From Auanema rhodensis (taxonomy: Eukaryota > Nematoda > Chromadorea > Rhabditida > Rhabditidae), in the NCBI GenBank assembly GCA_964057225.1, contig OZ059897.1:9548001-9612000 (forward strand): DNA of 64,000 nt. Direction: 5' to 3'. Numbering within the stretch: the stretch's first letter is position 1; each line of letters opens with the position of its first letter. A program made the position numbers and the translations under genes. This document shows positions 54,664 through 64,000 of the stretch, piece by piece. The notes under the pieces were generated by a model. That model was not told the origin of the DNA, ran no database searches, and worked only from the letters and a program-made list of their open reading frames with translations.

Positions 54664-55262
54664 TTTATCGCCTCCGTATCCCTTCAAATTGGAAAAATGA
54701 AACATTACAAGTTGTTATAACAAAAAAAAATGATTTTAATATAAAGATCAGATGATGTTTTGTGGGCGGGACTACAATGCGCATGAATATGAACAAGGCG
54801 CAGTCGTCTTGTAAACACCGGACATAATAGTCAAAAGCTATTATTTACTACCACGGTAATACTAATGTTCAAATACTTTTTTAAAATGCAATGACGATTT
54901 GATTTCTAAAAGTAACTTGATAAAATCCCGGATTTTAAATACAATAAAGGGATTGGATGATATTATGATATTCATATTGAGCTGCAGAAACCGGTTATTC
55001 TGATTCCAAATGAACCTAAACAGGTGGCATACCTAGTGAAATGTTAGAATTACTGGAATCCCTAGCTAAATACATCATGGCAGGAGTCTTAGTGACATAT
55101 AACGCCATCAAAATCTATTTTTAGCTGTCAAGGAAACTTTTTGTGATAATTAAGAGATCTAGAATACAATTTGTACGCTGAAGAACACGCATACGATGAA
55201 CATTGTAATTAAGACCTTTTGATCTAAGTTAAAGTGTTTATTTCCCCACCTTTCAAGAATTT

Positions 55263-55448
55263 CCAGTTTCCGTTTAGTCTTTTAATGTCTCTCCAATCAT
55301 TTTTCAGCGTGTAATGACCCACGTTTCGCATCCTTCCGATCACTGGAAGCAAATTTCACGAATCTGTCTCTTCTTTATAACATAAGTTCCGAGCCATGTA
55401 GATTCTTTGATAACAGTTTGATCAGTGCCCGGTCAACTTCAGGTAGAC
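55263..55448. other. intergenic, outer side of arm 2
   Basis: Unique sequence immediately beyond the inverted repeat; no gene seen. Confidence 0.4.
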
Positions 55449-55455
55449 TATATAA
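55449..55455 (+). promoter_or_regulatory. TATA box
   Basis: TATATAA 46 bp before the ATG of the small secreted-peptide gene, leaving room for a very short 5' UTR. Confidence 0.55.
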
Positions 55456-55500
55456 GGTATCAGTCGCACTGATGTAATCAAATTCTAATAAGTTTCTAAC

Positions 55501-55773
55501 ATGCTTCGAGTTTTCATCATCGTCTTAATATTCGCAGTGTTATCCGTACACAGTCAATGGTTCTTCAGTCCTTTTAATTTTCAACCTGCTACTACTACAG
55601 CTGCACCTACTCCTGCTTATGTAGAACAGTTTAAGGTTTGTGCTCAAACTCAAAAATCTTAAATTAGCATTTGATTTCAGAGATATGGATATGAAACCGA
55701 TGACAAAGGAAGTGTTTGGATGGGAGATGATAACGCAAAAATTTTTCTGATTTCCAGGAGTTCATTTCCTTAG
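55501..55773 (+). CDS. small secreted peptide (75 aa)
   Basis: Two exons (55,501-55,635 and 55,681-55,773) with one 45 bp intron (GTTTGT...TTTCAG) in phase 0. Residues 1-18 are a clear signal peptide (LRVFIIVLIFAVLSVHS). The mature part starts QWFFSPFNFQPA, has a Thr/Ala/Pro linker (ATTTAAPTPA), then a polar tail with YGYETDDKGSVWMG. No cysteines. I do not recognise a family; TATA-driven short secreted proteins of this composition occur among nematode cuticle, neuropeptide-like and defence peptides, but no processing sites for neuropeptides are evident. Confidence 0.7.
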
Positions 55774-56219
55774 AGGAAATATAACTTTATAAATTTGATC
55801 TCTTACACAATGACTTAATTTACATTTCTGTTCATAAAATAATATGATAAATTGATTAAACTCTATTTTTATTTGTAAAGATAAAAAACATAAACTACTT
55901 TACATGCACAACAGAGAATTAAGTAGGAAAACGTTTATAGGTTTGTAGGCTAGATACCTTTTTTCTGTATTTTTTTGCAAAAAGTAAGGATAGACTATAA
56001 AGTTGATCATCTGTTTAGATCTAAGAGATCATAATTTGGCGCGTATTCTAAGGAAATAAGAAAAGTCTATTCAGTTATGCCATTATTGTCTTCCAATCAT
56101 ATTTTGGTTTAGTATCTAGTATGTCATATCTATTTATTTGGATATGTTAAGTAATATATATAAAACTTCTTTATACTTTTAGATAGCTTTACGCGCGGAA
56201 AAACTCTTTTTTTCATAAA
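55774..56219. other. intergenic
   Basis: AT-rich; presumably the promoter of the CCCH gene. No specific element identified. Confidence 0.4.
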
Positions 56220-57288
56220 ATGACTGAGAGACTTCTTATGGTTCCAAGTAAGAAGACTGAGCTCGATAAACTTACTGAATCTATGTATGAGATGGACGAT
56301 CAGATGAACCAAACATGTCCACCTGATTTAATTGGTGGTTTTGATCAGGTTAACAGTTTCTAAATTTAGTTTGTTATTTTTCTTTTTTTAGCAATTCATT
56401 CATTCACTTTCTCTTCGTGATGTTATGTTTCAAAAAGAGTTTGATCGTTCTGTTACCAGTGCTATAATTGCCCAAGATCCATGTACTTTAGCTGATGATG
56501 AAAGGGAAATTCTTCTTAGAAAGAAGAGAAAAGTCTGCTAATTTTCGATTGAAAAAATAATTTATATCTTTTCTAGGAAGATGCTTTCAAGACAGCGCTT
56601 TGTGAATCTTACAGAAGAAATGGAGAATGCTCATATGGAGCTGGGTGTAGATTTGCTCATGGGGTTGAAGAACTTCGCTTACCATCGCAGGTATTAATTT
56701 TAATAAGTTAGGCTTCATGCAGCTTCATGGTTTTTGATATCTGATCTCTAATCTTCATTTCTTATTTAATTTTCTAGCCCCGTGGTCGTAATCATCCAAA
56801 GTATAAGACTGTGTTGTGTGACAAGTTTTCTAGTAGCGGGCATTGCAAGTATGGTGCCAGGTTTGATTAAAATCCTGATGCGTTCGTAAAAGTTTGTTTT
56901 TTCAAGGTGTCAATTCATTCACAAGATCACTAATCCAGTCATTCTTCAACAACGTGTTAGAATTAGAGATTTTCCTGACAAAGTGAGAAATTTATAATTT
57001 ATCTAGAGGAAGTGGTTATTTTAGGAAAACATTGGAACAGAAATTCCAAACGCTAGATTCCGCAGCTACACTACTGGTCGATTCAATTTGAACCAAAGGT
57101 TTTTTGTGCTTATATACTGAAAATATTTTGTTATTTCTTTCAGTATGCCAATGGAAGTATTCGACCAATCTGATATCAATAGAGCATTCAGTAGAGCTGC
57201 CGAGTCCAGCCATTTACCGCGTTTAAATGAGAAACCAATTGAAGGAGTAACCCATGCTCGTAATTTCCTTCAGAATATGCACATATAA
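56220..57288 (+). CDS. tandem CCCH (TTP-type) RNA-binding protein, worm germline family
   Basis: Seven exons, 253 residues. The N-terminal 90 residues are acidic/helical. Finger 1 is C99-x8-C108-x5-C114-x3-H118 with lead-in FKTALC; finger 2 is C142-x8-C151-x5-C157-x3-H161 with lead-in YKTVLC. Spacing and the [17 protein letters not shown] signature match the TTP-type fingers of nematode oocyte and embryo regulators (the OMA/POS-1/MEX/PIE-1 group), which bind U-rich 3' UTRs and control maternal mRNA translation. The orthologue cannot be chosen without an alignment. The C-terminus ([18 protein letters not shown]) is unassigned. AATAAA lies at 57,540. Confidence 0.88.
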
Positions 57289-57539
57289 CTTAATGTTTAA
57301 CTTAAGTTCATTGATCTCAAACTTATATTATTCTCTGACTGACTTTTTAACAACATCAACTTCACCTTTTAGTCGTATTATTGTATATTTAAAACTTTTA
57401 TTTGGCATGTTTTACGAAAATTTAGGCTAAGATCTAACATAATATCCGTGAGTTCGACTCTTTCGTGTTATAGTATTTGCATGTATGATAGTTTGAAGTG
57501 GATTGATAAACGTTTACAACGATTGATACTCTCGCTTTC

Positions 57540-57545
57540 AATAAA
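57540..57545 (+). terminator. polyadenylation signal of CCCH gene
   Basis: AATAAA 252 bp after the stop codon. Confidence 0.5.
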
Positions 57546-59250
57546 AGCATTAAAGAAATTTGGTATTACCGACTGTCTACAAAGAAAGTACGTGATAAAC
57601 TGTACGTAATTAAGAATTTTTAAATAAGTAGTTACGGACTATCTCGGAAACACATGTTTGAATTTCAAACTTTGAAAATCTGCTTTTCTAAGTGAAACAT
57701 GTATTTGTTTGCTGATCACTTGTGTTTTAACTTAGTGACCAATTTCTATAAATCTTAAAAAAACTTTAATTTGGCAAAAAGCTTAGAAATATTCCTGGAA
57801 AAGAAAACACTTGTTGTAATTAATTTTGCTACATATATTATGGCTGAAGGTTATATTTTTATTACTTAAAAATATTTACAATTTTTTTGCTTTACTTTCT
57901 TAGAATAGATTTAGTAAAATAATTTGATTAGATTTGCGATTTATGCTGATAAGCGATTTCAATTCGGATTGAAAAATCACATCCGCCTAATTGCTTCGTC
58001 ATATTTCATTATTTTTTATGTAAAGTATTGTTGCAAAAGTAAATAACAAATATATTAATAATCTTATACTTTGTTCTGTAAGCGCATAGGTAAAATGTGG
58101 CTTCTTTCGGTTATTTTTTCAACATAGTCTTAAGTCTGGAATTGCAAGAACCAAACTAGTCGAATTTATTGCAATATACAGAATGGAATATGTGAACATA
58201 AATGATTCTATGCAAAGCACGATAAAGGAAGAAATAACATTTTGCTCACAAATTGATGAAGTTAAAAGATTTATTTCATTTGTTTGAAAAAGCATTGAAA
58301 TGAAATCACTAACTCACTGTTATTGTAAGATGTAGTGTGAAGAGGTTTACATTGTTCTTGCAGGTGACAATAATCAAAATTTCCACTAGCGAATCTTCGA
58401 GAACCAGTTAGCGATGACTAAGTGCAGTTAAAAATCAATTTGCAAGTTTCAAAATCTGTGGTACTAAGAGATCAGTTTCAATTTCAAAGGCTAGATACCC
58501 AAAAATCCAAAAATGTAAAAATGACAATTCATTCTTGCAACAATGATAACTTACGTAGAAGGTTCAATGAGTACAGGAAAACTGAATGATTCAATTTTTC
58601 ATTTTTGGTCAAAGTTTCAAATCTGCTGACTTGAATGGGGCTAAATTTCAAACCTTATTCTTCAACTAACGACATTCACAAAAGAAAAGTACTGACTGTC
58701 TTCCAAATCCCCAATGGATTTTTCAAAAATTAATGTTTATGTTGAATGTGAATGTCAGTTGACAGGCAAATATTTCGTTTTGTCTTAGAATTTATATGAA
58801 CTTGTGTGGTGGCCAGTGATTTGTGACATAGCAGATTAGACAACTCGGCTCCTTTTCTTACGTTCCCACTGAGTTTAAAGAGATGAGCCCATAAACTTCA
58901 AACTGAGAAAGAGAAGAAATGAGGCAGCAATATAGTTTACTAATCAATTGACGGTTTTATGGATTTTGTGTGAAAATAATTTGTCGAAAAATGCTCATAA
59001 CCATTCAATTGATCATAGACACAATTTACCACTAGAAACATGGTCATTAATAGTCAAATGAATAAAAATGAAATGTGTCAGCTGATGAGTTTTATGAAGC
59101 ATATCATCACACTTTCAACTCTTTTTTTTTTTTTGATTTCTCGAAATCTCTTTTCAGAAGATTACGGTAAATAGGATGAGCTGAGAATGTGGAAACGAAG
59201 ATCTGGGTGGTAGTGCTCTGCCAACAACTCTACTAAACGATCTCAATAAA
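57546..59250. other. gene-poor AT-rich region
   Basis: No ORF with coding character, RNA gene or repeat that I can support. Confidence 0.45.
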
Positions 59251-61100
59251 CAATGAAAGTTGTACGTGAAAAGATAATAAAATCCTTTTCTCACATCATT
59301 AAATTCGATAAAACAATTAAAGTTTATTTCAAATATAAATCTTTAATTTTCTTCTTAGAAATTAAAATAAGATGTAATTTTTATTTTAAAAATAAAAACA
59401 ATTATAGTCATATCATTCCCTCCCCCCCCATTATATTAAAAGAATATAAATATTATGCTAATTATATAATATAATTATACAAATTTTCACAGAATATTAT
59501 ATAAATATTATATAATACTATAAAATGTATTTGTATTGATATCAACAATGATTTTTTTATGATTTATTGTAGATATTCATTTGAGTTTACCTTGCTGTTG
59601 CGTATTTTCCTTATCAGAAATTAATTTTTACAACATTTTATCATTGAATTCACCTTTATTCAAGAATTAATATGAAATGTATAAACTAATTAATTAATAA
59701 AATAAATTAATCTTAAGTATACTATTCTTTTTTCGATTTTCATATAATGAATAAAGTTGTTCAAGAGCTTTTTTCCATGATTGTAAATCGATTAGCTGGA
59801 ATATTGACAGGCAATAACCCATCATTAGAGAGCTACTGTTTTATCAATTGATACGATATTCTCCCATCAAAACCTCTTTTATGGTTAATTATGTAAATAT
59901 ATATATTAATTGATAGGCAATTATAATATTATTAATCATATAATTTATTTATTATGAATTCAATTACTTTCTCTTCACCTTCGATATAATCATTAAACAT
60001 TTTTTAGTGATAACGCCATTTTTGTCAGTTCAATCTAGAGCTCGAAAGCAATATTTTTACATACTTACATACTTTAATCTTATATATAAGTGAGATAAAA
60101 GCTGTTGTTAGGCTATTTTATAATGTTTTTTAATAAAATAATAGTTTTAATCTTAATCAGAGTATAATGATGCTCTTCTATAATAGCCTTCTCCCCCCCC
60201 CCTTCCTCCCCAGCTTCCCATATTTTGAATTTTTGAACATAACACCTTGCTGTGACCTTTTGAACTTTTATGTCTATTCTAACGATATTACAATTCTGTA
60301 ATTACAATTTAAAACATCCGAAACAGAATTTGCGCAATTCACCTAATCAACAGGTGTGAAGACAACTTGCCACTTGTAGCAGTTGCTCAGTCGGTAAGCT
60401 TTGTTGTAGTTGTATAAAACTTGTCGGATGAGCTTTCTGTCAGAGAGGTCGATAGTGTCAAACGGCCACCACAACTACAAATTGCCAGATTGATTTATGA
60501 TTTGAGTAGTTTTTTTCGGCTTTTTTTCAAGATAGTATAAGAAAAGTATAACATACCGTAAGCAATTGTTTGGAAAATGTTTTAATTGATATCTATTAGA
60601 TTTCTAATATTGTTTTTTCAATGTCCACATATTCCATTCTATCGAACTTTCCATATGTTTGCTTCCATTACGGTAATAAATAAAGTTAATATATATCATA
60701 ATTTATTATATTATAGACAATGTTATAATATTTGACTTTTAAAAACTTTAAGCGATAAAAGTTTCGATGATTTTTGCCTTCAAAAAAGATTTTTTAAGAG
60801 TTTGTAATTTAAAATTCGGGTTATCGGTTTTAAATCGAAACTTTGATGTTAAAACCAAGAAAAAAACGAAAAAAATCTAAACAGGATATTTATATGTATA
60901 CTGTGGGTATCTGAGGTTGTTCAACGTCTAAACATATACCCATCATCTTAATTTCTTATCGTTATATGAAATCTGTGCTGCTACAGTTTCAATTGAAATT
61001 GAAGAAAGCAACATTAGAAGAGAAACATTATTTGAAAAGTTGTGAAACGGAAATGAAATTCGAAAAAAATTAACTTTTAAAAAAAAATTTTTTTTGATTT
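59251..61100. other. gene-poor AT-rich region with C-tracts
   Basis: Very AT-rich. Contains runs of 8 C (59,422) and 10 C (60,193). The 73-codon ORF at 59,253 is low-complexity Lys/Tyr/Ile/Phe and unlikely to be real. Confidence 0.45.
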
Positions 61101-62902
61101 CTTTACTCAATTAAAACAAATGCATCCCACAGAGTTAAATTGGCATGTATGATGTGGGTGGTCGAAATGCTTTCAGAAGTCGTCTGCTACTTCGATTGTC
61201 CATCTGCTCTGTTCCTCTTTTCTTCTCCTCTTTTTGAATTATCTTTGCAATTTTCATTATTCTTCAACTGTTGATTCTATTGAGCTTGCTTGTTACACCA
61301 AAATACAAACTTCTCTTGTAGATGACTCGTTGACAAATTAGAATTGATTGCTTCTGAAAGCAATACGACAGATGCTTGTCCTCTCTCATCTTAATCTTCC
61401 TACTATCATTGTCTTCCTGGGATAGCTAGAAGATATTTCAGACCAGACATTGTGGCTCTTAAATACAATAATTTGTCTTCTAAACGTCATCGGTACAACT
61501 ATTTGATGTTTTAAACCGACGAACCTTCCAACCTCAAATAAATTTTTGAAAAAAATGTAATGAAATTGGTTTCAAAGCGAACTAAATGTCTGTTTAAATA
61601 TTCTTGTATCAATGTTTTATCTTTGATTTATCATTTTAAATTTGGATAAAACGTTTCAAAATAACATTTACAAATCATTTAATTCAGCTTTTTTTATCGC
61701 TCCTCATTCTTGTAATAGGTTTGAATGTTTGAAAAAAATTAGGATGATAGTGTCCAGATGACGAATAACGACCCTCTTCTGGCAACTCTCGACAGTGTCA
61801 ACTAGAATTCGTGTCAAAACCGATTTGTTCATCGTTCATCTTCAATTCAACACTACCATACGTAGCATAGTTGCGGGTTACGGTAGCATGAATATGAGAT
61901 GGATGCATATACATAGAATTCGAAAGACAACGAGAAAACTGCGAAGAGAACGAAAGAAAAAGAGTAAGAAGGAGAAGTAGATATAAGGAGAGAAAGAGGC
62001 GAAATAAGAAAAAAAGAAAGAAAGGTATTATATGTTATAAAGAAATGTACAAATTGGATTTGACAGGCTGACAACTTGCTGACGACTGTGAGGAGCACCC
62101 CAGACGACAAACAAAGAAAGCGATATATGTAGTTTTCATAGATTTCAGCTTTCATCTATCAAATAAGGAAAAATAATTGAAAACTAAATTTTGTTTACAA
62201 TGTGATGATAATCTCCACATTCTAATGTATTATCTTGACTTGTCTTTGTCCATTAAAGTCAAACCTCAACTCTGAAACTACAGTTCTACTGTCATTTTGA
62301 TATTTTTTGAATAAATAATTTTCTCGTTTTGATTTCTTAATTCATATATGTGTGTATTGATAGTAATCATTCTCTTATTATCTATCTATTTTCTGTGTTT
62401 CTGTCATAAATCTACCAGAAAAACCAAACGTTCAACCCCCCCCCCCTTCTTAATCAAATTAGCGGCCACCGGTGCATGAAGCAAATATTTTCGTAATTAG
62501 ATCAAAACCTTCTCTCTTTTCCACCTCTTCTCTGTCTTACGGCATTCTTAAGACAAATAGTAGATTATATATGTATATATATATATATAACTATACATAT
62601 AGTAAAAATACATAATTAGAATATAGTTTATAAACGAATGTTTAAATACGAAATAATCGACAACTTCTTCATTAGAGACTTGTTCCTAATTTGTTATTGA
62701 TTCATTAATTCTACCTTGTTTTTCAAGCTAATTTTATGAAACCAAATTCTGTATGAAAACATTTACTAGGCCAACACTCTCTCAACTTCTTCTGATTTTT
62801 CAAGCAAAACTATCAGTTGTTCCCTGAACTTGTATGTTTGTTAACATTTTGTTCCAAACGTATATCAGAAAGATAACGTGATCAGATGGCATCGATTTGT
62901 AT
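61101..62902. other. gene-poor region with C-tract and AT microsatellite
   Basis: No supported gene. Holds a TATATATA run near 62,570-62,590 and 11 C at 62,436. Confidence 0.45.
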
Positions 62903-62960
62903 GGATAGGGATCGTCTGTGTTTCGCTTCATTGAGCATGCTCAATGAACGATCCCTATCC
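62903..62960. repeat. composite palindrome / hairpin
   Basis: Outer 12-bp inverted repeat GGATAGGGATCG...CGATCCCTATCC encloses a perfect 22-bp palindrome (TTCATTGAGC-AT-GCTCAATGAA centre), with a 12-base one-sided bulge. Confidence 0.85.
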
Positions 62961-64000
62961 TCTTTAATAGACCGATATGATCTTACAATCTTATCGTAGA
63001 TTAGGAAAATATGTTTTTTTCAAATAAAAGTTTTTAAAATCTACAGAAAACTACAAAAAAATTACATTGTTCTCTCTTATGACTTCCAGGAAGAAAACGT
63101 TCCTACAACGTCGAATAATCAGATGATTTGTCTTGTTAACTCATCGTTATAATTCAATGAACAAAAGGACAAGAACTTGAAATTTCAACAATAATCTTAG
63201 CTATCTGTATAAATATTTATTGAAATTAAACATACAAAATTATAATAAAAATAGTAAAAAAATTTATATAATTGTGAATAATTTTCAAATTTTTGATAAT
63301 TTTAATAGAATTTCCATTTTTTTCCCAAACTTTTAAGGAAAATGTTGGTCTTTCTCAAAATTTTCATCGTTATATATGCTTTGGAAAAGTTAATGAACTG
63401 ATATATGTATCACACACTTTATAGATGAATTTTATTATTTATTATTATTTATTTATTATTTTGATTTTCAATTTTTTTGTTAAAAAAATCTTAATTTGAT
63501 TCAATTTATGTAGTTTACCGTTGGATGGCCTTTACATGTCGACCCCCCCCCCTTCCCAAAGGTATACGGTAGAACTTTGTGTCGTCGTCAGTCTTTATAT
63601 GCTTATCGTCATTCTCTTCAGGCCAAGTTCTAATGAGAAAAGTTTGAGATGAAAAGCTGAAAATCTGATAAGAAACAGAACAACAGAAGAGAATATGTTT
63701 CGTGAAATTTTATTTAATTATAAATAAATTGATTTGTACATAATCTATATTTATGTCTTCATGGTCTGCATCTTCATTTCGCTACCATCCATAACAAGCA
63801 CGAATGACTTTGAACTTTTGTGATTAATATGATGATTAGACAAGCATCACGGAGTTAAGATATGCTTTTCTGATTTTTTGATTTTCACATTTGCAAATGT
63901 CCTATGTTCAAACTCTAGTTTATCATTAAAAAATTTGTTTGTTTCCCAATTTTTTAGTTTAACAAGATAATGTTTCTGTTCATACAATATGTATGTATCT
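62961..64000. other. gene-poor AT-rich region to window end
   Basis: No supported gene; 10 C at 63,543. Confidence 0.4.

Larger units (their letters stand above)
51702..55262 (-). repeat. inverted-repeat arm 2 (3,561 bp, intact PAIP1 region)
   Basis: Full-length counterpart of arm 1. The two arms enclose a 3,985 bp spacer with LMBRD2 and TIM22. Confidence 0.93.

Noticed and set aside
60390..60420. tRNA-like box A (GCTCAGTCGGTAAGC)
   Set aside because: No box B and no cloverleaf downstream; probably chance or a very old relic.
59253..62155. ORFs at 59,253-59,474, 61,795-61,980 and 61,853-62,155
   Set aside because: Low-complexity composition from AT-rich DNA, no splice or initiation context, no recognisable domain; the last two overlap on opposite strands.

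Overview
The window looks like nuclear DNA of a nematode. The protein-coding genes have many short (about 40-60 bp) AT-rich introns ending in TTTCAG-like acceptors. One gene encodes the paired CCCH zinc fingers typical of worm germline regulators, and others are orthologues of animal PAIP1, LMBRD2 and TIM22. No bacterial features are present. The species cannot be named from sequence alone.

About two thirds of the window (1-45,290) is one enormous tRNA-Lys(CUU) array built on a ~404 bp unit. By my reading it holds 71 full-length tRNA copies (about 54 identical to the consensus, 9 with one or two substitutions, 8 of a conserved degenerate class) and 17 truncated 5' fragments. The array has two arms in opposite orientation: 23 tRNAs on + (1-13,850) and 48 on - (17,954-45,290). 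The - arm changes from a simple 404 bp repeat (17,954-27,639) to a 1,079 bp higher-order repeat (27,640-34,796, resuming after 38,368) that alternates canonical tRNAs, degenerate tRNAs and 50-nt tRNA fragments. Three LTR-type elements, all on the - strand and all without pol, lie in the array. They are a Ty3/Gypsy-like gag-env remnant (9,417-13,222), a tandemly duplicated gag-like element exactly where the array orientation flips (13,852-17,953), and a recent insertion with near-identical 345 bp LTRs (34,797-38,368). A 2.1 kb unique segment with one unrecognised gene (43,068-43,667) interrupts the distal array.

From 45,302 to 55,262 there is a second inverted duplication. Its two arms carry PAIP1. 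The - strand copy is complete. The + strand copy has lost 1,147 bp, including the MIF4G-coding exons, and is frameshifted. Between the arms lie LMBRD2 (+) and TIM22 (-), converging. Beyond the arms are a small secreted-peptide gene (55,501-55,773, +) and a tandem-CCCH gene (56,220-57,288, +). The last 6.7 kb (57,289-64,000) is AT-rich with no convincing gene, but has long C-tracts and a striking composite palindrome at 62,903-62,960.

The housekeeping genes are ordinary. The unusual part is the palindromic tRNA array, its higher-order structure, and the way mobile elements and an inverted gene duplication sit at its breakpoints. Parts of this could be assembly artefacts, and long reads spanning 13,850, 17,954 and 45,300 would settle that.
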